Source: Sceloporus undulatus (lineage: Eukaryota; Chordata; Lepidosauria; Squamata; Phrynosomatidae). Taken from it: 64,000 nt of DNA. Made by a program: the position numbers and the translations under genes. Location: assembly GCF_019175285.1 (NCBI RefSeq), contig NC_056523.1, positions 187,767,608 to 187,831,607 of the forward strand. Reading direction: 5' to 3'. The notes below the pieces were generated by a model, which saw nothing but the letters and a program-made list of their open reading frames with translations, was not told the origin of the DNA and ran no database searches. Positions 24,101-34,400 of the stretch are shown in pieces (position 1 is the stretch's first letter; the number at the start of each line of letters is the position of its first letter).

Positions 24101-24401
24101 GATAGGCTGAGGGTGGGATGACCTGTGCCTTCCCACGATGATTGGACTCCGGGTCCCATCATTCATCACCATTATCTGTGTTGATGGGAGGTGCAATCCC
24201 ACAACTTGTGGAAGGCCCTCTTTCCCTCATTCCTGCTTCATGGTTCCACCCGTAACCATTTCCACTCCTCCTTTGGCAGGCTTGAGCGACTGGGATGATG
24301 ATGAGATCTTGGCTTCCGTGCTGGCCGTGTCACAACAGGAGTACTTGGAAAGCATGAAGAAGAGCACCCTGCACAGAGACAGTGGCTCCGACAAGAGTTG
24401 A
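18091..24401 (+). CDS. OTUD5: OTU deubiquitinase 5 (DUBA), C-terminal seven exons
   Basis: OTUD5 is a cytosolic and nuclear cysteine deubiquitinase that removes Lys63- and Lys48-linked ubiquitin and restrains type I interferon signalling (family knowledge). Joined exons: 18091-18155, 18931-19087, 19261-19409, 20521-20706, 20867-21077, 22860-22973, 24280-24401. All junctions are GT-AG and in phase, giving 333 full codons plus stop. Residues match human OTUD5 closely: [58 protein letters not shown]. The OTU domain His is visible in [12 protein letters not shown]. The Asp and Cys of the active site (EDGAC) belong to an exon before the window. A ubiquitin-interacting motif near the C terminus ([16 protein letters not shown]) is intact. 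The Ser/Pro-rich linker varies most. PIM2 and SLC35A2 follow on the same strand, as in human. Confidence 0.97.
18388..18605 (+). repeat. CORE-type tRNA SINE, full length
   Basis: tRNA-like head with GTGGCATAGTGGTTTGAG (box A) and GGTTCAATTCC (box B), the CORE segment CCCACTGGGTGACCTTAGCC, and the 3' tail CCATAAGTCAGAAATTACTT followed by ACAACAACAA. It sits in the OTUD5 intron in sense orientation. Confidence 0.9.
18931..19087 (+). CDS. OTUD5: OTUD5 exon: OTU domain core
   Basis: The acceptor follows CATGTTGCAG and the donor is CACAG|GTATGC (phase 0 in, phase 1 out). It encodes [20 protein letters not shown] through [11 protein letters not shown]. Joined to the next exon it reads YQYGTEPINTF, the short form without the GTSAV insert present in one human isoform. 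Confidence 0.96.
19261..19409 (+). CDS. OTUD5: OTUD5 exon: catalytic histidine
   Basis: The acceptor follows TTTCTTCCAG and the donor is CCAGGG|GTGAGC. It encodes [20 protein letters not shown] and then [11 protein letters not shown], whose HYN carries the active-site His of OTU proteases. It ends FKPG in phase 0. Confidence 0.96.
20521..20706 (+). CDS. OTUD5: OTUD5 exon: helical linker, weak donor
   Basis: The acceptor follows TTCCTTGTAG. It encodes 62 residues ([18 protein letters not shown] to DQEKQARQ), an acidic and basic helical segment. The donor CAG|GTTTGG is poor at +3 to +6. Another GT (ATGAGG|GTAGTA, exon end 20742) is also in frame. Confidence 0.9.
20867..21077 (+). CDS. OTUD5: OTUD5 exon: Ser/Pro-rich linker
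   Basis: The acceptor follows TTCTCTTCACAG and the donor is GCTCCTG|GTGAGT (phase 0 in, 1 out). It encodes [35 protein letters not shown] and KPPSPCAPG. The last 51 bases and the following intron bases up to 21146 are duplicated at 22384-22503. Confidence 0.95.
22300..22640 (+). repeat. 5S-derived SINE split by a chimeric insertion
   Basis: The left part (22300-22382) has AGGTGCTGTGGGCTATATTT and GAACTGGGAAAACTACC. The right part (22566-22640) has GCCTAAGAAAACCCTATGAA and GGGGTTGCCATAAGTCAAC. Compared with the copy at 54312-54450 the two halves are consecutive, apart from a 7-base loss at the junction. Confidence 0.8.
22382..22566 (+). other. Chimeric insertion: OTUD5 exon-intron copy plus LINE tail
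   Basis: Bases 22384-22503 copy 21027-21146 without gaps: 111 of 120 positions match by eye, about 92%. The copy spans 51 bases of OTUD5 exon, the donor GTGAGT and 69 bases of intron. It is joined through about 10 bases to 22514-22563, which match a LINE 3' tail (TTGTGGGAGAAAGACTGGAT then ATAAATAAATA). Both parts are in sense orientation. No clear target-site duplication is visible. The likely origin is LINE reverse transcription with a template jump onto unspliced OTUD5 RNA. Confidence 0.8.
22860..22973 (+). CDS. OTUD5: OTUD5 exon: conserved [10 protein letters not shown] segment
   Basis: The acceptor follows CCCCTCCACAG and the donor is GCGTTTG|GTGAGT (phase 1 in and out). It encodes [17 protein letters not shown] and [20 protein letters not shown], closely matching human. 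Confidence 0.95.
23437..23575 (+). mobile_element. L2-like LINE 3' end with AAT tail
   Basis: Contains TTGTAAGCCTGAGGGCAGGG, a motif shared with vertebrate L2 3' ends, then CAGCGCTTTATAAATAAAGG and an AAT repeat tail (23546-23572). Confidence 0.7.
24280..24401 (+). CDS. OTUD5: OTUD5 last coding exon: UIM and stop
   Basis: The acceptor follows CCTTTGGCAG. It encodes [20 protein letters not shown] then [20 protein letters not shown] and TGA at 24399-24401. The DDDE...A..S pattern is the ubiquitin-interacting motif. The final residues DKS match human. Confidence 0.97.
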
Positions 24402-25950
24402 TAACTCGCTGGCGGCTCCTATGTTCGCCTGACACCCCTTAGGTGCATGTTTTTGGTCGGAAGGATGATGACAATACCTGGGACCCCTCCCTCCCTCCTC
24501 CTTCTCCTCTGCTGCTGCTGATCAACGCTCCTTGGGCTGCCCCTTTTGCTCCTCCACTTTTGGCTCTCTGCATCCGATCCCCCCACTCCCCCTGGTTTGT
24601 TGGGGGAGACAGCAAGAGAGGGACAGGACCTCCTCGAAAAGGAGCTGGAACACGCACAAACTGGGGCATGCTGGGCTTCCCCCTTCATCAGCCATTCTTT
24701 CATTATTAAAAAGGATTAATTGATCTGGTCCTAAGTGAGCCCTCCCCACTTTGGGATATTTGTGTCAATGGGGAGGGGAAGATGTTATAATTTGCTTATG
24801 GAGGACAAGGGGAGGTGGACCGATGGTGAATTGAGTGGCATGAGGCATAGCTGCTTCTGGCTGAAGTTGCTGGCAACCGTAGGGTCTGCCAGCTTTCCTC
24901 CTCCCCCAGATGGTGTTAGGGGATGGAATGTAGGATTTCAGGCAGCAAGAGAAGGGTTGACAGTGTGGGCTATTGCTTCCTGCCCTTTCAGTGGAGAGGG
25001 ACCCTCAGTCTGCAGCCATTTGAACCACTCCACCCTCACCTTTGAAGAATAATTCTGCCTTGTGTGGAACCACCTGAACAACTGCCTCTTCTCTCTCCCT
25101 GCAGTTATATGCCTCTTCTTTTTGCTTCCCACTTCAGTGTAATTTCCCATATGTTCACATGTGGCTCGACCGCCTTAGCGGGGACCACAACTACCATGGA
25201 TCCAAGGGTTTGTCCAGCACTGTGGTCCCTTTGGTGCTGCTGCTGCTCTGCTTCTTGGCCTTTCTTTGTCTCTCCTGCTGCTGCCTCTTTGATTCTCCCT
25301 GTGCCTAGCAGCAGGGGAGGGGCACCACTCGCCATTCAGTGTCCCAGCTTCCCCAGGAATGGGCCTGGTCTCCATAGTGGACTGTTGAAGTGGTGTTGGT
25401 CACCAAATGAACTCAGAAAGTCAAAAGACGGAAGCTGCTGGAGCAGCAGTGGGGAAGAGGCCAGGCTCTCTTGAGGTGAAACTAGGCCTAGAATCCAAAG
25501 GTTAGGGCAAGTTGACACTGGGCCATGTATCTTACTGGCTCCTGGACTAAAGGTCAATGAGCCCTAGAAAGGAAGGATCTCTAGCAACTTTACCTGCCCA
25601 AGGTGCTTGTCTTCCTCACTACTACTGTAGTTATAACCCACATACAGTGGCAATAGTTGCTCTCTAAGCCTGGCTCTGAACACATGTTTCTGCCTGCCAC
25701 TTCCTTGTTATGGCAGAACATGCTCAGCCACTCCTCCGTCTTCACCCTGAGTCCAAAATCCATGGGGTGAGTGGGATTTTTTGGAGCTCCTGCCTCCTTT
25801 TACTGCTTTCTGAGGCTCCAAAGAGGCAACTTTAAAAGGGGGAAGGGAGATAGACTGCTGCTTTAGGTAAATTGGATCCAGAGACTCCATGGACAACTGG
25901 ATGAAAAAGTGAAATTTCGTGCCTGAAAAATAAAAGTATGGGAGAGTTGA
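24402..25950 (+). other. OTUD5: OTUD5 3' UTR (probable extent)
   Basis: This is repeat-free sequence after the stop codon. Candidate poly(A) signals are ATTAAA at 24705-24710 and AATAAA at 25929-25934. The second is followed by a T-rich element (CTCACTTTTTTC), so an end near 25950 is preferred. The end is not proven. Confidence 0.6.
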
Positions 25951-26225
25951 TCTCTGCTCTCACTTTTTTCACTATGTTCCTCCCTTTTCACCTGTGAGAT
26001 GGGTGATTGGTTCCCCTTGACATAAGGAGAAAGTAGAACAATTGTGTGTTGGGGCAGGAGTTGCACTTGGATCCAGGCATACAAAACCTCCACGCCCATT
26101 TTTTAACCAGATAGGTTGGTGGTGTTTTCTAATTTCTGAAAAACTATTCTGCTCGTAGCTGGATTTCAGTAGTGTAGTCTCTTGTTGCTTCCACATGAAC
26201 TCCATGCTTTTTTAAATTCCCTAGA

Positions 26226-26345
26226 CCAATGGTTCTCAGCCTTTGGTCCTCCAGATATTTGGGACATGAATGCCCAGATTAATTGACCTTGCTAGTTGGG
26301 TATTCTGAGAGTTAAAGTCCAAAACATCTGGATAGCCAAAGGCAA
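26226..26345. mobile_element. Small palindromic hAT-like MITE
   Basis: ATGGTTCTCAGCCTTTGGTC at the left and CTGGATAGCCAAAGGCAAGA at the right are imperfect inverted copies around a centre with TTCTGAGAGTTAAAGTCCAA. It belongs to a common squamate MITE type. Confidence 0.5.
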
Positions 26346-27595
26346 GAGTGCAACGGGCCTAGATCACCCAAGAGAATGAAAACAAAGCTGCTGGTGATCA
26401 TCTGTTTAGAACTGAATGCTGCATGAGGTCCTCTTAGAAGTGATCCAGATGCCACCAAGGTGCTGGTTTACTGCCAACAAGTCAGATTCCTTGACCAGAA
26501 GTATTAAATTCCACAAGGTTGGTACCAGCAGAATAAACCATGTAAATATGGCTTGTTTTGATCTAGTAGAATGGACTTGAGATGCATGAAATGGAAGGAT
26601 ATGCACACTCAGTATTGCTGGCAACTGTTCCTTTGGCTGTACCTCAAGGACTTGCAAAGGGAAATTGGTAAGGGATGTACCAGTGGGACTTGTTAAAAAC
26701 GGCATTGAGAAGAATGGGAAGGGAGAATCCCTTTGGCCAACTGATGCCTTGTTCATTATCTTCGCCTTTTTAAGATCCCCGATGTCTTGTGTACTGCCAT
26801 CTTGTTTCAAAAAGGGAATCATAGGTGTTTAAGGTTTCTGCGATTGAAGGTGAGTACTGATAGCAGTCATTCAGAAAATCCATGTCCTTGCATACAGGAC
26901 TTTATGTATTTGGAGAGGGGGAAGACAAGTTAAACAAATACACACTATCTAGTTGATCTGTCCTTTGATCTGAACCTCATTCCTCACTTGTCCTGTCACC
27001 TTATCTCCACTTTCTTCTTGGGATGACTTCAAAGGTTGCTGTGACCCACCATTCAAATTGCTGCCCTTCAACCTCTAGGGGAGAACTAGTTTTGAAGTCA
27101 CAAATATGGTAGTCATGAGATGGCAACCAATGCCTGTTTCCAATAGAATTAATGTGTGCTCTGGTAACTAGTTAATAGCCTTGATTTCTAAGCTGCCTCA
27201 CATTTATGGAAAAAAAACCAGAGTACTGCCAGCCTTAGGTCCAGTTAGTCATATAACCTGAGCAGACTCCACATACTTTGCAGTGTGAAACAAAGGACAA
27301 AATGGCACCCCTTTCCATTTATACATAAGCCAGCTGTTTAAGAACTGAGCCTTCAACACTGAACAAAGTGGTAGGTTCTTGCACAACCCCTGAAGACAAC
27401 AGCATGGTTGTGGGTACAGGACTGGCTGTGGCACACCCAGCTCTGCCATCCAAGTGAGCGGAATGGCAGGTGGGGGGGCTTAACAGGAGCAATTGAGCTG
27501 CCCCCATAGTCTGCCACCAGAGACAATTGCCTCACTGACTTATATTAGGGCTAGACCATACCTACTGTACAACCAACTGGATGTAGACATCCAGT

Positions 27596-27705
27596 GTAAG
27601 GGACCCCATTTTACTATGTCATATTTAATGGGACTTGAGCATCCATGATTTTGGTATTCACAGAATGCCCTGGAACCAAATGCCAGTGGATACTGAGTGT
27701 CCAGT
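27596..27705. repeat. MITE-B fragment
   Basis: GTAAGGGACCCCATTTTACT, AATGGGACTTGAGCATCCAT and GATTTTGGTATTCACAG match the MITE-B copies at 39605-39814, 42520-42726 and 51543-51757. Only the right half is present. Confidence 0.6.
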
Positions 27706-28154
27706 TAATACGTGTTGCTGACCACATGACCCTCTCCATCCCAAATGACACTTCTGGGTTCCTAGTCTGTAATTGTGCCACCGCTGAAGTCGACAGAAAA
27801 GGAGCATCTATCCACCTATTGCTACCTTGACCTTTTGGGCTCACTCCCACTTGTGAGGAAGGAGGATGCACAAGTTCCAAGGAAACGAGCCACCCGATCT
27901 AGTTTAAAATCGGCCGGTGCCTGAAAGGAGGAATGTTGGTAAGTCTTCTGCAAAACTGCCAACTTAGAGGGAGTGACACTGGACAGGCTGAAGAGAAGTG
28001 AGATACCTGGGATTGTGTGAAGATCAAGGCTGACCCTGTTTGCTTCCAGGTAGGTGAGGAGCAAATTCTGCCATTGAAGAGTAGCTACAATCATTTGGAC
28101 AGCTGAACAGGCTAGAGATGTCTACTATGCATGTAGCAGAAGAATCCTGAAATG

Positions 28155-28383
28155 CTTTGTGGTTTGTTGTGTCCCTTTAAGTCTCTTCTGACTTATGGCC
28201 ACTTTAAGATGGGCTTTTCCTGGGAAGATTTGCTCAGAGGAAGTTTACCATTGCCTTCTCCAGAGGCTGAGAGGATGTGACTTTCCAAGGCCACCCAGAG
28301 GGTTTCATGGCTGAACTGGGAATTGAACCTTAGCTTCCAGAGTCATAGTCCAACATTCAAACCACTATGCCATGCTCACTCGC
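28155..28383 (-). repeat. CORE-type tRNA SINE
   Basis: The reverse complement has the tRNA head (GAGCATGGCATAGTGGTTTG, GGTTCAATTCC), the CORE segment and the tail. It is nearly full length. Confidence 0.85.
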
Positions 28384-28631
28384 CCTCTAAGTATGGACTA
28401 ATTTCAGCATAGCAGGAGGGATGCTTCCTCGTGTTAAACTAATAATATAATAACCGCTGCCACCATCATCTCAAGCAAAATTAACACAGTGAGGAATGGG
28501 CAGGAAGAGACCTATGCTCCTAAAGTGGTAGGTTTTTGTAGGAACGTAAGTACATACAGTGGGAAATGGAAAGAAACCATCTTCCCCAAATACTATAACC
28601 TGAGTGATATGCAACACTTCTACTCAGGAGT

Positions 28632-28740
28632 CCACCATATGACCTCGGGCAAGTCACATGCTCTCGGCCTCAGGACAAATTGTGCCAAGAGAACCCCATG
28701 CCATAAGTTAGAAAAAACTTGAAGGCACAGAACAACAAAT
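28632..28740 (+). repeat. CORE-type tRNA SINE, 5' truncated and deleted
   Basis: Contains TGACCTCGGGCAAGTCACAT, CTCTCGGCCTCAG and the tail CTTGAAGGCACAGAACAACA. Confidence 0.75.
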
Positions 28741-29464
28741 CTAATTTTTCATCTGCTTTTAAAATGTCCCTGGTTTTTCCTCCTCTCATTTTTGGTTTTA
28801 CTTCAACTACTGCAAATTGAGTTCAGATTGCAACTTTAGTTTGCACTCATTTAACTCTATAGGAAGGAGGGTGTCGTTTTGCCCTTTGTAAACTCAGTAC
28901 ATAAATGTCAGGGTTTCTCTGCTTTTTCTAGCAGTTTGTGTGTTCTTCCTGAGCAGTGGGCACACCCCTTTGACCATACTCTGATATCCAGGCATGCAAG
29001 TCTTGATGTTCATCCATTAAATGTCGGTTGGCCTGGGGCCTTGTTTCTCATAGAACCACCTGTAGGTTGCAGTCAGAGGATTCATGCAAATTCTCAGTAC
29101 GTATGCCCTACACACACCCCATTCCTGCAAAGGAAGGACTAGGCCTCTTTCCTTCCCATGAAGCGAGTTGGCATGGAAGAATGAAACAAATGCCCCCCTC
29201 CGGCGATGTGTTGCAAGGGGAGTGGTAGCAGATGAGATACTTTACTATGAGTTGGCATGACCTTTATTGTGCGCTTTTTTTGCCCTTTCTTTTACACATA
29301 GAGGATTCCTGGATAATAGTTCCAAGATGCTCAGGGCTTTGCCAAAACCAAGTTTGAGAACATGTGTCTTATCAAACCAAGCAGCCCAAAGCTATCTTGG
29401 AACTCAAGACAGAAACTGCACAACATGGCAGCCTGAATGGGAACAACCAGAAAACAATCTTTCT

Positions 29465-29580
29465 CTGAAGATGCCAGCCACAGATGCTGGTGAAATGTCA
29501 GGAATAAACTCTTCTAGAATATGGCCAAGTAACCCGAGAAAGCCACAAAAAACTATGGGAACCTTCAATTTCACAAACTA
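29465..29580 (+). repeat. Unclassified repeat (AAGATGCCAGCCACAGATGC type)
   Basis: Contains GATGCCAGCCACAGATGCTG, GGAATAAACTCTTCTAGAAT and CCACAAAAAACTATGG. The last motif recurs at 34310-34400. This is a common squamate interspersed repeat. I cannot assign it, though a Penelope-like 3' end is possible. Confidence 0.4.
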
Positions 29581-29894
29581 GAAAACAATCTCTTTTAATG
29601 TATTGGTTGCTCTTAAATAGTCAAAATGTGCAGAGCTGCCTTTCCCACTGGGCAGATTCAGGCACTAGATTTGAACCAACATAATGTTTTGGATCAGTGC
29701 TGAAACTCCACGCCCTGAAGCCAGTAAGACCCTGCATGCCTCATCTTGACTTGCAAATGTATTCATGTCACTCTGCCATAGATAAGTTGTGTCAATCTGT
29801 CATAGATAAGATTGGACTGCAACTCCCATGCTGATGAGAGTTGAATTCCAAAAACATCTACAGAAGCACATTCCTCCACCCCTGTTTTTCCAGC

Positions 29895-30065
29895 TTTCTA
29901 TGTCTCCGTCATTAATTTTCATAATGTATTAAAGTATTTCAGTCCCACGCTAGCGTCATGAGATCTCTAGGTATCATGCAATTAAAACAATATAAACAAC
30001 TTAAAACAATTCCAGACAAAAACAATACAACTTAAATTGGATAAAAGCACATCGAACAAAGCACC
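29895..30065 (-). mobile_element. LINE 3'-UTR fragment
   Basis: AAAACAATATAAACAACTTA-type A-rich sequence resembles the 3' UTR of the L2-like LINEs at 5337 and 13623. It is diverged. Confidence 0.4.
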
Positions 30066-30104
30066 ATGTTAAAACAACAGAAAAGGCTAAAACTGTTGAA
30101 ACTA

Positions 30105-30292
30105 TTTGTTGCATGCCTTCAAGTTGTTTCCAGTTTGTGACAACCCTAAGGCCTCTGGGGTCTTCTGGGGCTGAGAAGGTGTGACTTGCCCAAGGTCAAT
30201 CAGTGGTTTTCCATGGCCGGCCAAGTGGGAATTGAACCCTGATCTCCAGAGTCATAGTCCAACACTCAAACTGCAACACTATGCTGGCTCTC
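30105..30292 (-). repeat. CORE-type tRNA SINE
   Basis: The left end TGCATGCCTTCAAGTTGTTT is the reverse of the tail. The right end has AGAGTCATAGTCCAACACTC, the reverse of the tRNA head. A central part is lost. Confidence 0.85.
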
Positions 30293-30547
30293 AAAGACAC
30301 TGCACCCCAAAAGCTTGAACAAGAAACTATGTTTTAACATATTACAAACCCTCAGTTTGTCTTGTTGAGGAATCACGATCAGCATCATGCTGAAGTCTCT
30401 GACAACTTTGGCCTGTTGAATCCTAATATTTGGTTCTATGTGTTTCTATTGACCTACTGGCCATTTTCTAGGTAGGCAAATTGGTTTTGTAAACAAGACT
30501 GCAATGCTAGAATCCATGGCATTTGAATTTCAATTTTGTTGCGCTAG

Positions 30548-30868
30548 GTCATACCTTCCAATATTTTACAGAGGAAATTTGGCTGAACAACATGAAGATG
30601 ACAGATGTTATTACTGAAGAAAAACAGTCAACCTAGGAGAGGCTACAGTGATTTTATTTTGCCTGAGCCTACTGGGATGGGAATATTTCTCCCTCTCCCA
30701 TTCTGAGTTAATAGAACTTTGAACTTAGTTGCAGCAAATGAAGTATGCTGAGGACAAAGAGGGAAAGTAAGGAAAGGATAGAGAAACTGGGACATTTTAA
30801 AAGCAGACGAAAAATTGGGACGACAGAGGATTGATCAGGAATGTCCCTGCCAAACTGGGATAGTTGGA
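30548..30868. mobile_element. MITE-D copy
   Basis: The termini CATACCTTCCAATATTTTAC and GATAGTTGGAGGGTATG form an inverted pair. The interior has TGCCTGAGCCTACTGGGA, AGTATGCTGAGGACAAAG and GAAACTGGGACATTTTAAAA. The same family occurs at 31720-32430, 46620-46790, 51930-52690, 57762-58835 and 60545-61035. Confidence 0.6.
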
Positions 30869-31082
30869 GGGTATGCCAGGTTAAGAGATCCAAAAACTTC
30901 CCTTACAGAAATGCTGAATAATAAAAGAAGTGGTTATAAAACCAGACAGTGCCTGCAACTTCCCAATGAAGAAATTTGAAGTGCAAGGGGGGAGAATCCC
31001 AGTCATGAAAACCCAAGAGGTGGTACGAAAAGTCTTAGCTCAGGCCTGTGGAATCTCAGCCACTGATATAAAATCAATTGAA

Positions 31083-31200
31083 TAGTTTTAAACTTTATTG
31101 TAATTTTTTATAATGTTTTTATTGGTGAGTTGCCTTGGGTCCCTTCTGGGAGAAAGGCGGCATACAAAAGAAAGAAAGAAAGAAAAAAAGAAAGAAAGAA
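31083..31200 (+). mobile_element. LINE 3' end with AAAG tail
   Basis: Contains GAGTTGCCTTGGGTCCCTTC, TGGGAGAAAGGCGGCATACA and then an AAAG repeat. This is a 5'-truncated L2/CR1-like tail. Confidence 0.65.
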
Positions 31201-31861
31201 ACATCACCAGAAAGCGTGACGGGAGGCTTGCTCGTCATCATAACTGGCTCTCCATTTTGACATTTTCTGGGCAAACAATTTGAGCAACAGCGAGTCCTAG
31301 AGGTTAATGGTGTCCTGCCCCAACCTCCTCCTTCCAGGAGGTGGAGATGGAAGGCATGAGGAAAAGGCATGGAAAGGAATCCAGCACTTCTTTGCCTTGG
31401 TCCTCATGCCAAGCCAGTCAGACTGGATCCTTTGGCACTGAGTCACTCACCTGTGCAGCTGTGGCATGCCAGTGGCCAAACCAGAAGGGCATGTTCCAGG
31501 CACACAGTCAACCAGTCTGCTTCGTCCAACTCTGCATTTGTTTCTGATGTGTTGTGTAGGTAGCACAGTGTTCTTTCAGGGAGTGCTTCCCTTGCAGGGT
31601 ACCCCATTCTTGCTTCATCATCAAAAGTCCCACAAGGCCTCCTTGCATCTGAACACTTCCTTTGTGCAGGAAATGCTCTTTGAACTGGCACGAGTCTGGT
31701 TTCCCATTCTGAACATGCCCTTGTGTTTCGCAGATGAAATCTGGGATATATGTGGCCAAGCAACATCAAAGTGTGGTCAAGATGAGAGGAAATGAGGAAA
31801 AACACACAATCTAGATGCTGCAGCAGATTGCTGTTGCCTGAGACTGCGGGGAAGTAGAGAG

Positions 31862-32093
31862 AGCCAGTGTTGCATAGTGGTATGAGCGTTGGACTATGAC
31901 TCTGGAGACCAGGGTTTGATCCTAACTCGGCCATGAAACCCACTGGGTGAACTTAGACAAGTCACACTCTATCAGGGGAAGGCCATGGCAACTCTTCTCT
32001 GAACAAATCTTGCCTAGAAAATCTCATGATAACTTCACCTTAGGATCACTGTGAGTTGGAGATGACTTGAAGGCACACAACAACAACCTGGAA
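31862..32093 (+). repeat. CORE-type tRNA SINE, full length
   Basis: GAGCCAGTGTTGCATAGTGG at the head, CCCACTGGGTGAACTTAG in the CORE segment, GATGACTTGAAGGCACACAA and CAACAAC at the tail. It is inserted in MITE-D. Confidence 0.9.
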
Positions 32094-32121
32094 AGGCAAG
32101 ACTTCACCCCATCCTCTATTC

Positions 32122-32247
32122 CAGTGATTCCCAAACTCAAACCTTGCAGTTGTTTTGGACTTCAGCTTCCAGAAACCAATAATCTGGGATTTGGGGAGGT
32201 GAAGTCCAAAACACCTAGAAGGCCAGAGTTTGAGAATCACTGCTCAA
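32122..32247. mobile_element. Palindromic hAT-like MITE
   Basis: The left end CAGTGATTCCCAAACTC and the right end GAGTTTGAGAATCACTG are inverted copies with one mismatch in 17. The arms extend inward (TTTTGGACTTCAGCTTCCAG / GGTGAAGTCCAAAAC), so both strands give similar short ORFs. Confidence 0.75.
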
Positions 32248-32650
32248 CATCCTTCTCAATCAATCAATTGCAAATTGCTTTTGCACTTTGAAATCAGTTT
32301 ACAGCAATTGAAGTAAGCTGAGCAAAAGGGGCAAAATGGGAGGAGGAGAAAGAAACTGGGCCATTTTAAAAGTAATGGAAAAAAAGTGGGATGGCATGGG
32401 ATTTGTTGGGGCTGCTACTGACAATTTGGTAAGTTTAACTTTATGATAACCCTATGAATGAGACACGTCCAAGACCCCTTATCATCAACAGTCCGGCTTA
32501 GTCCTGCAAACTCAGGTCTAGGTTTCTTTTAATGAGTCTGTGCACTTGTAATAGGCTCTTTGCCTTTTTCTACTGCCTTCCACTTTACCAAGCATTACAA
32601 TACTGTATTTTCTAATGAGTCATGTTGTCTCATGATTATGACCAGAGTAT

Positions 32651-32868
32651 GGCTGCTGCTGCCACACTGCAGAATTAATGCACTTTGACCCCACTTTAGC
32701 TGCCATGACTCCATCCTATGGAATTCTAGGATCTGGAGTTTGTTGTGGCACCAGAGCTGTCTGATAGAGAAGGCTAAATATCTCACAGAACTACAACTCC
32801 CAAAATTTCATAGCGTTGAACCATGACTGTTAAAGCAGTGTCAAACTGTATTAATTCACTGGTAGCCT
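32651..32868. mobile_element. MITE-A foldback
   Basis: The left arm has CCACACTGCAGAATTAATGC and TTAGCTGCCATGACTCCATC. The right arm has the inverse (TTGAACCATGACTGTTAAAG, TCAAACTGTATTAATTC). The centre has GGCACCAGAGCTGTCTGAT. It is inserted in the RTE copy. Confidence 0.75.
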
Positions 32869-33310
32869 CAGTTTGATTCATTTGGTGTCTAGGAAGATTT
32901 CAAAAGCTCGGTTTGCTCTTATTATTAGTTCTTTCATGGTGCGTAGAATCCACAGAACTCTCCTCCAGCATAGTTCAAATGAGTTTATTCTATTCCTGCC
33001 ACCCTTTTTCACTATCCAGCTTTCACAATCATGTGCAGAAATCAGAAATATGATGGTATGGACAATCCTGACTTTGCTATTAAGTTATAAGTTTTTTACA
33101 CTTGAGACAATGAGACAATAAGTCTTTGTTATTTCCTCCTAGTAGTATGGTGTCATTTGCATATCTTAAATTGTTGATGTTCCTTCTTCCAGTGTTTGTG
33201 CCTCCTTCATCCGAGTCTAATCCAGCTTTCCATATGATATGTTCTGCATATAAATTCAACAGACAGGGTGATACAATGGAGACGTTGCCAATTATAAACT
33301 TTCTATTGTT

Positions 33311-33354
33311 GTAACCCACCTCGATCCATTTGGAGAGGCGGGATATAAATAAAA

Positions 33355-33407
<53 letters not shown>

Positions 33408-33417
33408 NNNNNNNNNN
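33311..33417 (+). mobile_element. Very short L2-like LINE insertion with target duplication
   Basis: Contains GTAACCCACCTCGATCCATT, GGCGGGATATAAATAAAAC and an ATT tail, which ends in the assembly gap. CTATTGTT occurs just before (33303-33310) and just after (33418-33425), an 8-bp target duplication that defines the ends. Confidence 0.8.
33408..33417. other. Assembly gap (10 N)
   Basis: Ten unknown bases inside an ATT microsatellite. The true repeat length is unresolved. Confidence 0.99.
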
Positions 33418-33767
33418 CTATTGTTTTTTATTATTATAAACCATTTTGCTTCTTCATATTCTGTCCTGACTGTGGCCTCTTGTTTTGATTATAGGTGATA
33501 CATTAGGACAATCAAATGCTGTGGCACAGCCATTTCTTTTAGAGCATCCCCTAGCTTTTCATGCGCGGCATGATAACAAATGTTGTTATAATTTAAAGGT
33601 ACAGGCTGATCTTTTGGGAAATTCTTTGGTGTGCTGCATTATGCAATGCACGCTTGCAAAACGACAAACTACAGCTGCTCAACTCCACATCATCTACTCA
33701 TTCAAGGTAGGGAAGCCATTTCCTCTTTTGCATATGGCTACCTCACTTGGGTAGTTAGTGGGACATG

Positions 33768-33988
33768 GAGTCCAAAACACACTGGAGAAATAATCCAGTT
33801 TCAGACCGCTTTAACTGCCCTGGCTCAATGCTAGGGAATTCTGGGAACTGTGGTTTTGCAAGACATATAGCCTCTCTCAGAGAGCTCTGGTGCCACCATA
33901 TAAACTACAATTCCCAGGACTCCCTAGTAATGAGCAGGGCAGTTAAAGTGGTCTCAAACTGGATTATTTCTGCAGTGTGTTTCAGACC
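33768..33988. mobile_element. MITE-A foldback, subfamily 2
   Basis: AGTCCAAAACACACTGGAGA at the left and CTGCAGTGTGTTTCAGACC at the right. The arms are CTTTAACTGCCCTGGCTCAA / GAGCAGGGCAGTTAAAGTGG and the centre is GAGAGCTCTGGTGCCACC. Confidence 0.8.
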
Positions 33989-34309
33989 TTAGCTCTGAAT
34001 AAATATTTTGATTTTTAATGATTGAAATTTGTTAGACTGTGTGGCTTATGTCAAATTATGCAGATAACCTATTTCTATGTAAGTTTGCTCAAACATAAAT
34101 CCCAATGCATTAAAATGGGCTTTACGTTTGATTGAGAGGAAAACAACCCAAGCTCACCTCGGTTTCCTTGGAATCAGTTCCCAATGAATTAATCATACTT
34201 CCAAGCAGAGGTTGGGAAATGATTATTTTTTGCCCGAAAACCCCACAGAACTAATACAGTAGTTATTACAAGTCAGCTTTGATCCAGGATATTTGAAGGA
34301 CCTTATCTC

Positions 34310-34400
34310 TAGTTTTTTGTGGGTTTTTCAGGCTATGTGGCCATGTTCACATAGTTCCATAGCTCAAAAAACCCACAAAAAACTATAGATGCCAGCCATG
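34310..34400. repeat. Unclassified palindromic repeat (as at 29465)
   Basis: GTTTTTTGTGGGTTTTTCAG at the left is inverted in AAAAAACCCACAAAAAACTA at the right. Confidence 0.5.

Larger units (their letters stand above)
31720..32430 (+). mobile_element. MITE-D copy split by a SINE and a hAT MITE
   Basis: The left part (31728-31855) has GATGAAATCTGGGATATATG and AACACACAATCTAGATGCTG. The right part (32250-32430) has AAATTGCTTTTGCACTTTGA and GAAACTGGGCCATTTTAAAA. The right terminus is decayed. Confidence 0.55.
32440..33560 (-). mobile_element. RTE/BovB LINE fragment with two insertions
   Basis: The minus strand gives pieces of reverse transcriptase: VSPCLLNLYAEHIIWKAG and NNLRYANDTILL (the YADD box reads YAND). 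GTCACATTCAGGA-like upstream RT lies beyond the inserted LINE tail. MITE-A (32651-32868) and a LINE tail (33311-33417) interrupt it. It is dead. Confidence 0.75.

Noticed and set aside
29267-29581. 104-codon plus-strand ORF
   Set aside because: The C-terminal half is the dispersed repeat at 29465-29580. The rest has no recognisable feature.
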